This document shows positions 32,661-41,951 of a stretch of 64,000 nucleotides of DNA, in pieces (the stretch's first letter is position 1; each line of letters starts with the position of its first letter). The position numbers and the translations under genes are program-made. This DNA is from an uncultured Lachnospiraceae bacterium (GTDB lineage: Bacteria; Bacillota; Clostridia; Lachnospirales; Lachnospiraceae). The DNA lies in the NCBI GenBank assembly GCA_947626965.1, contig CANQUH010000001.1, forward strand, positions 1 through 64,000, in the 5' to 3' direction. The notes beneath the pieces were generated by a model that was given only the letters and a program-made list of their open reading frames with translations, ran no database searches and was not told the origin of the DNA.

Positions 32661-34248
32661 AACGGCAGGGCGGTCGGACAGGAATTCAAATCTGGAGCTT
32701 TTGAGGATTTTCTGCATAATTGCAATTATAGCAGATCATTTTACGAACCAGAGCGGTGTTCTGTCGTTTGCCAGTCTGCAGGAGAGTTTCTTTTATTCTG
32801 TTCTTTTCAGCCTGGGCCGTGTGTCATGCAGTGTATTTGTGATCATCAGCGCATGGTTTCTGGTCGACCGGCCTTTTAAAGCAAGAAGAATCTTTCATAC
32901 GTGGATCACGGTGGTCATGTATGCAGTTCCAGTAACACTGGCTGCAAAATATGTTTTTCATGCCGGGGTGAGCAAAGAGAACTTATATGGTACGTTATTT
33001 CCTGTGGAAGAGAGTCCTCTGTGGTTCGCCGGTTATTATATCGTCCTGCTCGCGATGTCTCCGTTTTTGAATATACTGCTCAGAAGGCTGAAAAAGACCA
33101 GTATGGAGACTGCGCTTTTCTTTCCGTTTGTTTTTATTGTACTGTACAGTACGATTACCCGCAGGCGCGGAGAAATGTTTAAGAGTGATATGTGGGTTTT
33201 TCTCTTTCTCTATCTTCTGACCGGATACTTTAAAAAAAATGCAGTCTCATTTGGAAGAAAAAAGAGTCTCGCCGTTTTTCTGATCGTGGAGGGACTGCTG
33301 TGTTCTGTGCGGGCGCTGACGTCATATTATGGATATCTGAATCTCACTCTGTTCAGTGAACTGGGCCAGTATACTGAGTTTTACAGGGGAAACATTCAGA
33401 CTTTACCAAACCTCCTTCTGGCATATTCCCTGTTTTTTCTGTTTAAAGATCTGAAGATACGCAGATCCAGGCTGATTAATACGCTCGCGGGCGCCAGTCT
33501 TGGAGTCTACTGCATACATCAGGTCCCCTGCTTTTACAGCTACATGTGGGAGAATATTTTTCTGTCAAAAAAATATGCGGGTCAGGGCATCAGGACTGAG
33601 GCGTATACAATCCTTGTGATTCTTATTGTCTGGCTTGGAGGAACGGTGATCGAGCTGACAAGAATGAAACTGACAGACAGGCTGATTGAATCAGGAAAAT
33701 GGTACGAAAATCTCTGTCTTGCTGTCGACCAGGCGGTCAATTCCATGGAAGAGAACCAGAAAACTGCCCAGGAAAACTGTCTCCGGAAATTAAAAAGGGC
33801 GGGGATCCTTCTGTCTGTCCTGTATTTTCTGTCCGGCAGGCTGCTGCTCGCTCCCCGTTCCTGGTATCTTCCTCTGTCGGCGGACAGCCCTCTGGTGACG
33901 CAAATGGAGCTTGCGCTTGAGGCTGACGTTCATTATAATGACGGAAGTGTGCAGGGGACTGTGACTGTCAGGAATAAAAAAGCGAAGATTGAGAAGGCAT
34001 CGAAGGGAAAATATCCCGTCCGGGTTGGCGTCAGTTTGGTGGACGCGGACGGAGAGATGGTAAATCAGGATTATCTTCGGCTGGATATTAAAAATGTCAT
34101 CGGAGAGCGGGAAGAGATTGAGATACCGGTACAGCTTGACGGACTGGAGGAGCATTTGAAGTCCGGCGGGGGCATCCGCTTTGCAGTTCTGCAGGAAGCA
34201 GTGGGATGGAGAGAGGATACCTCTGTGTTTTACTGGTTTGAAGATTAA
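32650..34248 (+). CDS. Acyltransferase 3 family membrane protein with extracytoplasmic C-terminal domain
   Basis: A polytopic O-acyltransferase that probably acetylates sugar residues. It has 532 residues with about ten spans. The N-terminus NSNLELLRIFCIIAIIADHF has the family motif, though the usual H of the Arg-His pair is carried in the following ADHF. Residues about 375-532, after the last span, form a soluble beta-rich domain (VHYNDGSVQGTVTVRNKKAK) not present in minimal members. ATG at 32650 has GGCGGAAG upstream. Confidence 0.8.
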   Translation: MGSKTAGRSDRNSNLELLRIFCIIAIIADHFTNQSGVLSFASLQESFFYSVLFSLGRVSCSVFVIISAWFLVDRPFKARRIFHTWITVVMYAVPVTLAAKYVFHAGVSKENLYGTLFPVEESPLWFAGYYIVLLAMSPFLNILLRRLKKTSMETALFFPFVFIVLYSTITRRRGEMFKSDMWVFLFLYLLTGYFKKNAVSFGRKKSLAVFLIVEGLLCSVRALTSYYGYLNLTLFSELGQYTEFYRGNIQTLPNLLLAYSLFFLFKDLKIRRSRLINTLAGASLGVYCIHQVPCFYSYMWENIFLSKKYAGQGIRTEAYTILVILIVWLGGTVIELTRMKLTDRLIESGKWYENLCLAVDQAVNSMEENQKTAQENCLRKLKRAGILLSVLYFLSGRLLLAPRSWYLPLSADSPLVTQMELALEADVHYNDGSVQGTVTVRNKKAKIEKASKGKYPVRVGVSLVDADGEMVNQDYLRLDIKNVIGEREEIEIPVQLDGLEEHLKSGGGIRFAVLQEAVGWREDTSVFYWFED

Positions 34249-34273
34249 TGATAAAAGCGAAAAGGAGTGTATT

Positions 34274-36493
34274 GTGCTGGAGGAGAATATAACAATTCAG
34301 AATAAAAGACAGATTGACAAATCAGCGATTGTTTTGGGGCTGGTTTTATCTGGTTTGATTTTATTCATCAGATTATGGCATATAACAGATCTCCAGGCTC
34401 CCTATATATGGGAGGATGAAATGGGGTACTGGAGTCATGCGGCCAATCTGTCAGGGCTTTCCTGGATGAAAACGCAGACTCTTTGGTACTCGTATGGGTA
34501 CAGCCTGATTTTAACTCCATTATTCTGGATTACCCATGATATGGGGATACTTTATCGAATGGCCATTTTTATAAATGCATTATGTGGTGTAATAAGTTTT
34601 TGGCTTGGAACTGCTGTTTTGGGGAATATAGATAAAAACTGCGGTGACAAAATCAGGATGCTGATATCATTTGTGGGCGTTAACTATTCGGCTTATTTGT
34701 TTCAGTCGAATATCGCCTGGTCTGAAACTTTTTTATATACATGGTTTTTATTTGTTTTATGGTTTGGCATAAAATTTTTCAGGAATCCGGACAACAAAAA
34801 CTGTATTTGCATGACGGGAGTTGTCTTTTATCTGTATATGATTCATAACAGAACACTTGCAGTGCTGATTGCTTTTGTGATGACTGTAGGATATATGTTT
34901 GTCAGAAAAAAAATAAGCTGGAAAAAGGTTGGGATTATTTTTCTGACAATTATGCTGTTTTGTTTGATAAATTATTTTATGAAGATTCAATTGACAGAAA
35001 TGGCCTGGGGAGGTGAAGGAGGCTTCGGAGGCAATGATGCAGCGTCCATGAAAACCAGATTTTCTTTGCTTACTTCCTGGGGAGGAGTAAAAATTCTTAT
35101 AAAATCTTTATGCGGCAAGGTCTGGTATGTTTTGACTTCTACCTTTATGCTGGCATATTTGGGAATGGTCCTGATTGTAAAAAAAGGATACAGGTGGATC
35201 AGGGAAAAAACTGACGAGATGAATTTGTTCTGCATATTTTTGGTTCTTTCGATCCTGGGAACCCTGGCAGTTACAACTATAGCCATGATACCCGAATATA
35301 TGGATTATACAGTTCCGACAAGACTGGACGTACATTTTTATGGCCGGTATACGGATATGGTATGCGGTATATTAATCATGCTTGGCTTGTTATTTTTATT
35401 ACAGGAGAATGAAAATGAAAAAAAGCAGAGAATGATGGAAATGGTTTTAGGATGTACCGGTTATATTGTGTGTGTGGTTATAGGTTATCGGTGGATTAAG
35501 AACATAAAAGATTTCTTTTTGGTTAGACCGTGTGTTCCAGGCTTATATTTGTTTAGAAATTTTAATTTTATAAAATTATCGGTAATTGTTTTACTTTTAT
35601 TTTTGACTCTGATGTTTTTTGATATTATAAGAAAAGGAAGACATATTGTTAAAGGGAAAATTATTTATTTTCTTCCTTTGATGTTATTTTTAACCGGAGC
35701 GGAGAATGGATATCAAATTGATATATTGCCTAACCAGATGATGTATCATTTTCAAAATCAGCTGGTAAAAATCATGAATGATAACCTGCAGTATCCGGTA
35801 TATATAGCTAAATATTATTCAGATATGCAGCATAGCTATATGCAGCGCCTGAGAACAGAAGTTGTTGAGGGAAGAATATGCAGTCAGCTTCCAGATGAAA
35901 ATGATTATTTTATGATTATCCCTGATGGAAATTTGCGTGATATAAGTTTGAATAAAAGCGAATGCAGTTATATAAAAGATCCGTATGTAAATAATGGAAT
36001 TTATGCTTGTGTAATCGTTGGAGAAAAACTTAAAGAAGATTTAATATTACAGGGATATGACTGCAGGAATATAGAAGAGATTCAGAATCTCTATGGAATG
36101 GTAAGCGTTAATGACAGGAAAGTTGGAGTAAAAAACGGTACAAAAGAGGATGGCTGCATAATATCCTCTGGAGATAAGGGAATAGTAACGTATGGACCAT
36201 ATATTTCCATGCCTGAGGGGAAATATCGACTGCGCATTCCTTTTGAGGTCATTTCTTCGAGGAAGAAATCGTTGGGCAAATGCAGAATTGGAGTCAATCA
36301 AAAGGAACCTGTTCTTAATCCGACACCGCTTAGAAAATTCATGATTAAAGATGAGAAGGATGGAACAACTTACTTGTCAATACCATTTGAGCTCAGTGAG
36401 TATACAGAAAATCTGGAGTTTATAATTACGGCTTCAGAGGGTTCGGTCTTTCGTATGGGTTCATACGATATCTGCTATGAAGAAGGAGACTGA
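34274..36493 (+). CDS. Polytopic glycosyltransferase-like membrane protein (GT39/ArnT-like), AT-rich
   Basis: A 739-residue protein with about eleven membrane spans over residues 15-460, then a C-terminal domain of about 270 residues. The first loop has YIWEDEMGYW, resembling the acidic catalytic motif of GT-C transferases that use polyprenyl-phosphate sugars (GT39/GT83). The C-terminal region is Ig-like in pattern (KYRLRIPFEVISSRKK). Start: GTG at 34274 after AAAGGAG. The gene is visibly richer in A and T than its neighbours (many ATA, TTA and AGA codons), a sign of separate acquisition. Function is inferred from topology and one motif. Confidence 0.6.
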   Translation: MLEENITIQNKRQIDKSAIVLGLVLSGLILFIRLWHITDLQAPYIWEDEMGYWSHAANLSGLSWMKTQTLWYSYGYSLILTPLFWITHDMGILYRMAIFINALCGVISFWLGTAVLGNIDKNCGDKIRMLISFVGVNYSAYLFQSNIAWSETFLYTWFLFVLWFGIKFFRNPDNKNCICMTGVVFYLYMIHNRTLAVLIAFVMTVGYMFVRKKISWKKVGIIFLTIMLFCLINYFMKIQLTEMAWGGEGGFGGNDAASMKTRFSLLTSWGGVKILIKSLCGKVWYVLTSTFMLAYLGMVLIVKKGYRWIREKTDEMNLFCIFLVLSILGTLAVTTIAMIPEYMDYTVPTRLDVHFYGRYTDMVCGILIMLGLLFLLQENENEKKQRMMEMVLGCTGYIVCVVIGYRWIKNIKDFFLVRPCVPGLYLFRNFNFIKLSVIVLLLFLTLMFFDIIRKGRHIVKGKIIYFLPLMLFLTGAENGYQIDILPNQMMYHFQNQLVKIMNDNLQYPVYIAKYYSDMQHSYMQRLRTEVVEGRICSQLPDENDYFMIIPDGNLRDISLNKSECSYIKDPYVNNGIYACVIVGEKLKEDLILQGYDCRNIEEIQNLYGMVSVNDRKVGVKNGTKEDGCIISSGDKGIVTYGPYISMPEGKYRLRIPFEVISSRKKSLGKCRIGVNQKEPVLNPTPLRKFMIKDEKDGTTYLSIPFELSEYTENLEFIITASEGSVFRMGSYDICYEEGD

Positions 36494-36591
36494 TGCTGTA
36501 AAAGATATTCTCCAGAGAGATTAAAAGTTTTGTCTGGCACTGGACTATAAAATTACAGTCGGATGAGAAAAATCCGGGAAAGGATGAAGTA

Positions 36592-37554
36592 ATGAAGCTG
36601 ATCATTCAGATCCCCTGCTACAATGAGGAAGAGACGCTTGAGATAGCCTTAAATGATCTTCCGAAGCGGATAGAGGGAATTGATGAGATTGAATATCTGA
36701 TTATAAACGATGGAAGTCGGGACAACACAGTGGAGGTAGCCAGAAAGTGGGGCGTACACCATGTGGTCAGTTTTAAAAAGAACAAAGGGCTGGCCCGGGG
36801 ATTCATGGCCGGTCTGGACGCGTGTCTGCGGAACGGGGCGGATATCATTGTGAATACGGACGCGGATAATCAGTACTGCGGCCAGGATATCGAAAAACTT
36901 GTGCGGCCGATTCTGGACGGGAAAGCGGATATTGTGATCGGGGCCCGCCCGATCGATCAGACGGAACATTTCTCTCCGCTGAAGAAAAAGCTGCAGCATT
37001 TTGGAAGCTGGGTAGTCAGAAAGGCGTCCCGGACCGATATACCGGACGCGCCGAGCGGGTTCCGCGCTTACAGCCGGGAGGCGGCGATGCGGCTGAATGT
37101 GACAAATGAATACACGTATACGCTGGAGACGATCGTGCAGGCGGGGAGGGAAAAGATTCCCATGATGTCGGTTCCGATCCGCACGAATGCGGAGCTTCGC
37201 CCTTCGAGACTGTTTAACAGCATGTTTGGCTATGTGAAAAAGTCCGTGCTCACAATCGTGAGGGCGTTTATGATGTACAAGCCGCTGCAGTTTTTCAGCA
37301 TGATCGGAACAATCCTGTTTCTGATCGGAACTGCGGTCGGCGTCAGATTCCTGATTCTTTTTATCGCGGGCGACGGAGTGGGACATATCCAGTCTCTGAT
37401 ACTGGCCAGCATGCTGATTGTTCTGGGGGTGATGACTTTCATTGTGGGCCTTCAGGCGGATATTATTGCGGCCAATCGAAAAATACTGGAGGATATTCAG
37501 TACCACGTCAGAAAACTGGACTACGACAGGGAAGCGGGAAAAGATGAAAGATAA
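36592..37554 (+). CDS. GT2 glycosyltransferase, DPM1-like with membrane tail
   Basis: A polyprenyl-phosphate sugar synthase type GT2, 320 residues. The GT-A domain has IIQIPCYNEEETLEIAL, YLIINDGSRDNTVEVA, IIVNTDADNQYCG with the DxD, and the acceptor segment DAPSGFRAYSREAA. Two C-terminal spans (about 228-295) anchor it. It probably makes a lipid-linked sugar donor for GT-C enzymes such as the gene just upstream. It overlaps the next gene by 11 nt. Confidence 0.85.
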   Translation: MKLIIQIPCYNEEETLEIALNDLPKRIEGIDEIEYLIINDGSRDNTVEVARKWGVHHVVSFKKNKGLARGFMAGLDACLRNGADIIVNTDADNQYCGQDIEKLVRPILDGKADIVIGARPIDQTEHFSPLKKKLQHFGSWVVRKASRTDIPDAPSGFRAYSREAAMRLNVTNEYTYTLETIVQAGREKIPMMSVPIRTNAELRPSRLFNSMFGYVKKSVLTIVRAFMMYKPLQFFSMIGTILFLIGTAVGVRFLILFIAGDGVGHIQSLILASMLIVLGVMTFIVGLQADIIAANRKILEDIQYHVRKLDYDREAGKDER

Positions 37555-38491
37555 AAAGAAATTACTGAAACTGACAGGCAATCTGCTGACTGTTCTGGCG
37601 ATTTTTCTGATCATCAGAAAAATGACCGCACTGGATATCGATTACAGTGTGCTTGCCAGTGTGCGCAGTCTGGCCGGAATGACAGGCATTGCCCTGCTGT
37701 ACGGGCTGCTCGTTCTTGCGAGCGGCTGGCCATGGGGGAACTATGTCCGCATGCTTACGGGAGTGCGGCTGCCTTATCCGGCGGTGGCGTTTGTCATGAC
37801 GAAAGCGAATCTCCTGAAATATCTGCCGGGAAATGTTTTTCAGTATGTAGGGAGAAATGAACTGGCGGTTCGGGAAAATCTGAAGCACAGCGACGTCGGG
37901 CTGGCTACATTTTTTGAGATTCTGACGCAGCTGACGGCTGCGGGCGTCCTGGGCTGTCTTTTTTATTTCCAGGGTTTTGTAAAAATTTTGGGCGAATTTG
38001 GAAGACTGGCCGGGAGAGCGCAGTTTGTCATCTATGCGGTTTTGCTTCTGGGGCTGTCTGCCGTGTTTCTGATCCTGTGGAAAAAGAAACGGGAGCTGAT
38101 CCAGAGATATCTGAAAATTCTGACAGATAAGAGAAACGGAACAGTTTTTCTGAAAGGCTTTCTGTTCTATGTCATGTACACACTGATAAACGCGGGGCTT
38201 TATACGATGACACTGGTTCTGGTGCTGCGGATGCAGCCGGGAGTTTTTGATGTGTATGGAATCATGGGGGCGTTTATTCTGGCATGGATCGTCGGATTCG
38301 TTGTGCTGGGAGCGCCCGGAGGCATCGGCATCCGGGAAGTTGTCATGACATTTCTGGTGCCGCAGAATGTGGATCTTCAGCTGATTCTGCTGGGTCTGGT
38401 CGTATACCGGCTGATCAATATAACCGGAGACATTCTGGGATTTGGATTCGGCTGCCTTTTCTATAAAAAATGGAAAGGCAGATCTTCATGA
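37544..38491 (+). CDS. Lysylphosphatidylglycerol synthase TM-region-like (UPF0104/AglD-type) protein
   Basis: A polytopic protein of 315 residues with about eight spans. It contains TKANLLKYLPGNVFQYVGRN near 88-107 and VVLGAPGGIGIREVVMTFL near 248-266, the conserved patterns of the LPG-synthase membrane-domain family. Family members often sit next to DPM1-like GT2 genes and are thought to act as lipid-sugar flippases or accessory factors. ATG at 37544 overlaps the GT2 gene; the frame is open back to 37442. Confidence 0.75.
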   Translation: MKDKKKLLKLTGNLLTVLAIFLIIRKMTALDIDYSVLASVRSLAGMTGIALLYGLLVLASGWPWGNYVRMLTGVRLPYPAVAFVMTKANLLKYLPGNVFQYVGRNELAVRENLKHSDVGLATFFEILTQLTAAGVLGCLFYFQGFVKILGEFGRLAGRAQFVIYAVLLLGLSAVFLILWKKKRELIQRYLKILTDKRNGTVFLKGFLFYVMYTLINAGLYTMTLVLVLRMQPGVFDVYGIMGAFILAWIVGFVVLGAPGGIGIREVVMTFLVPQNVDLQLILLGLVVYRLINITGDILGFGFGCLFYKKWKGRSS

Positions 38492-38499
38492 CTGGTTTT

Positions 38500-38522
38500 A
38501 TGGCAGGCGTGAAACCTGCCAT
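38500..38522 (+). other. Hairpin in the gap before manC
   Basis: The perfect 8-bp arms ATGGCAGG and CCTGCCAT lie around CGTGAAA in the 79-nt gap before manC. There is no T-run, so it may be a processing or partial terminator site. Confidence 0.35.
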
Positions 38523-38570
38523 GCAGAGAAAAATCTGAAAAACAACAAACAGCAGGGAGGATAATACATT

Positions 38571-39641
38571 ATGAAAAAAACAGCTCTTATCATGGCAGGC
38601 GGCCGCGGCGAACGTTTCTGGCCGCGCAGCCGCAGAAATCTGCCGAAACAGTTTCTTTCGCTGACGGATGACGGAAAGACAATGATCCAGCTTACAGTGG
38701 AGCGCATCCGCCCGCTTGTGGATATCGGGGATGTTTATATTGCGACGAACAGGGATTACCGAAATCTGGTCATGGAACAGCTTCCGGATCTGCCCGAAGA
38801 GAATATTCTGTGTGAACCGGTCGGGCGCAATACGGCCCCCTGCATCGGCCTTGGCGCCGTGCATATCGCGCGGAAATATGAGGATGCCATCATGTATGTG
38901 CTTCCGTCGGATCACCTGATCAAATTTAATAATATGTTTCTGAATGTGCTGCGCGATGCGGAAGAGGTCGCCGAAAAGGATGCGAATCTGGTGACGATCG
39001 GGATCACGCCGGATTATCCGGAGACAGGATACGGATATATCAAGTTTCACCCGGACAAGACGGAAGGCAGGGCCTACGCGGTTGAACGGTTCGTGGAGAA
39101 GCCGTGCATTGAGGTCGCGAAGGAGTATATTGCGACGGAAGAATATCTGTGGAACAGCGGCATGTTTACCTGGAAAGTTTCTTCCATCCTGAAAAATATC
39201 CGGATACATCTGCCGGATACGTATGAACGCCTGATGAGAATCGGAGAAGCCATTGGGACCGGTGAGGAAGAACTTGTTCTTGAGCGGGAATTCCGCGCGA
39301 TGCAGTCACAGTCCGTCGATTATGGAATTATGGAGAGGGCGCAGAACATCTATATTCTTCCGGGTACGTTCGGATGGGATGACGTGGGTTCCTGGCTGGC
39401 GGTCGAGCGCATCAGGCGCTCCAATGAATCCGGAAATGTGGTAAACGGGAATATTATCACAATCAATACGCATAACTGTATCATTCAGGGCGGGAGAAAG
39501 CTGATCGCGACAGTTGGTCTTGAGGACATGATTATTGTGGATACGGAGGATGCCACGCTGATCTGCGCGAAGGACAGCGCCGGGGATATCAAAAAGGTGC
39601 TTGAGAATCTGAAGATATGCAACCGGGATGAATATATTTAA
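38571..39641 (+). CDS. manC: Mannose-1-phosphate guanylyltransferase, short form
   Basis: It makes GDP-mannose from mannose-1-phosphate and GTP. The 356-residue protein has the GT-A nucleotidyltransferase domain with an intact signature, ALIMAGGRGERFWPRSRRNLPKQF-like at about 5-28, then EPVGRNTAPCIGLGA, VLPSDHLI, VEKP, YLWNSGMFTWKV and GTFGWDDVGSWLAVE. A short left-handed helix-type C-terminus follows, without the fused cupin domain. AGGGAGGAT precedes the ATG. It feeds gmd directly downstream. Confidence 0.93.
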   Translation: MKKTALIMAGGRGERFWPRSRRNLPKQFLSLTDDGKTMIQLTVERIRPLVDIGDVYIATNRDYRNLVMEQLPDLPEENILCEPVGRNTAPCIGLGAVHIARKYEDAIMYVLPSDHLIKFNNMFLNVLRDAEEVAEKDANLVTIGITPDYPETGYGYIKFHPDKTEGRAYAVERFVEKPCIEVAKEYIATEEYLWNSGMFTWKVSSILKNIRIHLPDTYERLMRIGEAIGTGEEELVLEREFRAMQSQSVDYGIMERAQNIYILPGTFGWDDVGSWLAVERIRRSNESGNVVNGNIITINTHNCIIQGGRKLIATVGLEDMIIVDTEDATLICAKDSAGDIKKVLENLKICNRDEYI

Positions 39642-39674
39642 CTGGAATTTTGGGAACTTGCATATGGTTATGCG

Positions 39675-39703
39675 TTGCCCAAAAGGGAAAAAGGTGTTAT
39701 ACT
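39675..39703 (+). promoter_or_regulatory. Internal promoter in front of gmd
   Basis: TTGCCC (39675-39680), 17 nt, and TATACT (39698-39703), 50 nt upstream of gmd. Confidence 0.5.
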
Positions 39704-39752
39704 TTACAGGATTGTGCAGATAAATAAGTCATGAAAATTAAAGGAGACTACG

Positions 39753-40784
39753 ATGAAAAGAGCACTGATTACAGGCATTACCGGACAGGATGGCTCCTAT
39801 CTTGCGGAGCTTCTTCTGGAAAAAGGATATGAAGTATACGGAATTATGCGCAGAAAGAGCGTTGTGGATTACGGCAATGTGGATCATATCAGGGACAGGA
39901 TTCATTTTATCTATGCGGATATGACGGATCCGGTTTCCCTGATCACCGCGATGAGAATTTCGCAGGCCGACGAGGTGTACAATCTCGCAGCGCAGTCTTT
40001 TGTCGCTACGAGCTGGGAGCAGCCGCTCGCGACCGCAAATATTGACGCGCTCGGCGTGACGAACATGCTGGAGGCGATCCGGACGGTAAAGCCGGAGGCA
40101 CGTTTCTATCAGGCCTCGACCTCGGAGATGTTCGGGCTTGTGCAGGAGATGCCGCAGAGAGAGACGACGCCGTTTTATCCGAGAAGTCCCTACGGAGTAG
40201 CCAAGCTCTACGGGCACTGGATCACCAGGAATTACCGGGAGAGCTATGGGATGTTTGCGTGCAGCGGTATTTTGTTTAATCATGAGAGCGAACGCCGCGG
40301 AAAGGAATTTGTTACGAGAAAGATTACCGATGCTGTCGCGAGGATCCGTCAGGGAGTCCAGGACTGTGTTGAACTGGGGAATCTGGATTCAAAGCGGGAC
40401 TGGGGACATTCAAAGGATTATGTCAGGGCCATGTGGCTGATGCTGCAGCAGGACGAACCGGACGATTATGTGGTTGCCACGAACGAGACGAGGACGGTGC
40501 GTGAGTTTGTCGAGACAGCTTTCGGACATGTCGGCATCCGCATTGCATGGTCGGGAGAAGGCGTTGATGAGACCGGTACCGATAAGGAAACCGGGAAAGT
40601 AGTCGTCAGAGTCAATAAGAATTATTTCCGTCCGGCAGAAGTTGACGTGCTGCTTGGGGATCCCTCCAAGGCAGAAAAGAAGCTGGGATGGGTGAGAGAG
40701 ATTCCGTTTTCCGAGCTGGTAGAGCGTATGGTAAAGAATGACATGGAGCTTGTCGCCAGAGAAATCAGAATGAATTCTTTATAA
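39753..40784 (+). CDS. gmd: GDP-mannose 4,6-dehydratase
   Basis: It converts GDP-D-mannose to GDP-4-dehydro-6-deoxy-D-mannose. It is a 343-residue extended SDR with the NAD(P) motif [26 protein letters not shown] at about 6-27, YNLAAQSFV, the catalytic [22 protein letters not shown] with the Tyr-x3-Lys pair, and [31 protein letters not shown] lies upstream. Its product is used by the reductase encoded next. Confidence 0.95.
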   Translation: MKRALITGITGQDGSYLAELLLEKGYEVYGIMRRKSVVDYGNVDHIRDRIHFIYADMTDPVSLITAMRISQADEVYNLAAQSFVATSWEQPLATANIDALGVTNMLEAIRTVKPEARFYQASTSEMFGLVQEMPQRETTPFYPRSPYGVAKLYGHWITRNYRESYGMFACSGILFNHESERRGKEFVTRKITDAVARIRQGVQDCVELGNLDSKRDWGHSKDYVRAMWLMLQQDEPDDYVVATNETRTVREFVETAFGHVGIRIAWSGEGVDETGTDKETGKVVVRVNKNYFRPAEVDVLLGDPSKAEKKLGWVREIPFSELVERMVKNDMELVAREIRMNSL

Positions 40785-40794
40785 TGAGAGAGTT

Positions 40795-40850
40795 GGCAGG
40801 GCTGCTGTGCGGGCGGATCCGTCAGGGACCGCCTTTGCGGCAGCCCTGCC
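40795..40850 (+). other. Long hairpin between gmd and rmd
   Basis: The perfect 11-bp outer arms GGCAGGGCTGC and GCAGCCCTGCC enclose a second stem, GGCGG with CCGCC. No T-run follows, so it looks like an mRNA stability or processing structure separating two genes of one pathway. Confidence 0.5.
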
Positions 40851-40884
40851 GGACTTTAACGGTTTGAACAGGAAAGGAAGGAAT

Positions 40885-41886
40885 ATGAAGAAAGCTTTAA
40901 TTATCGGCGGAGCAGGTTTTGTCGGAGGCTATCTGATCCGTCAGCTTCAGAAGGACGGATATCAGGTCGCGGTCACAAAAATGCCGCACGAGACGATTCC
41001 GGGGGAAGGCTTTGAAGTGCTGGATCTGGATATTCTGGACAGAACTGCGGTTGAGAGACTGCTGGAGCAGGTGCGGCCTGACTGTATCTTTCATCTGGCG
41101 GCTCAGAGCTCGGTCTACCTGTCCTGGAAGAATCCGGGGCTTACGATCGATGTGAATGTTAAGGGAAGCGTAAACGTGCTGGATGCCGTGCGTATGCTTG
41201 ATCTACGTGACAGCGCGGAAGGAGAGGAGATGACTGGCTCTCCGCCGCAGGCCTGCTACAGACCGCGGATTCTTCTGATCGGATCGGGGGAGGAATACGG
41301 ACACGTTCTTCCGGGCGAGATTCCGGTCTCCGAACAGAACATGGTGCGGCCGGGCAATATCTACGCGGCAACCAAAGTATGCCAGAACCTGATCGGAAAG
41401 ATTTATGTGGACGCCTACGGAATGAATATCATGTCTGTCCGCGCGTTCAATCATATCGGACCGACGCAGACGCCGGTATTTGTCGTGGCTGATTTTTGCA
41501 GACAGGCGGCGGAGATCGAGGCAGGGAAGAGGGAGCCGGTCATCCGTGTCGGCAATCTCAGCGCGAAACGGGATTTTACAGATGTGCGCGACGTGGTGCG
41601 CGCCTACAGTCTTCTGATGGAACATGGTGTGCCGGGCGAGACTTACAATGTCGGGAGCGGAAAAGCAGTTGAGATCCGGGAGATTTTGGTTCAGATTCTT
41701 TCTCTGGCAGATGCAGAGATCACTGTGGAGGTTGATCCGGAAAAGCTGCGTCCTGTGGATGTTCCGGTCATTGAGGCGGATATATCGAAACTGAGAAGCT
41801 GCACCGGCTGGAGCAGGGAGATTCCGCTGGAGCAGACACTGCGGGAGACGCTGGATTACTGGCGCGGGAAAGTAAGGGAAAGTTAG
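40885..41886 (+). CDS. rmd: GDP-6-deoxy-D-mannose reductase
   Basis: It reduces GDP-4-dehydro-6-deoxy-D-mannose to GDP-D-rhamnose. It is a 333-residue extended SDR with the motif IIGGAGFVGGYLIRQL near 6-21, FHLAAQSSVYLSWKNP, GSGEEYGHV, YAATKVCQNLIGK and SVRAFNHIGPTQ. RMD rather than fucose synthase is favoured by the SVYLSWKNP and FNHIGPTQ context. A hydrophilic insert of about 18 residues (RDSAEGEEMTGSPPQAC) interrupts the strand before the catalytic segment. ATG at 40885 follows GGAAAGGAAGG; the frame runs back to 40807. Confidence 0.88.
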   Translation: MKKALIIGGAGFVGGYLIRQLQKDGYQVAVTKMPHETIPGEGFEVLDLDILDRTAVERLLEQVRPDCIFHLAAQSSVYLSWKNPGLTIDVNVKGSVNVLDAVRMLDLRDSAEGEEMTGSPPQACYRPRILLIGSGEEYGHVLPGEIPVSEQNMVRPGNIYAATKVCQNLIGKIYVDAYGMNIMSVRAFNHIGPTQTPVFVVADFCRQAAEIEAGKREPVIRVGNLSAKRDFTDVRDVVRAYSLLMEHGVPGETYNVGSGKAVEIREILVQILSLADAEITVEVDPEKLRPVDVPVIEADISKLRSCTGWSREIPLEQTLRETLDYWRGKVRES

Positions 41887-41951
41887 TGTGAAAAGCAGAT
41901 TTTCATCACTGTTTGAGCCGTTGGCCAAAAAGCGGAGGAATGGAGAGTAAT

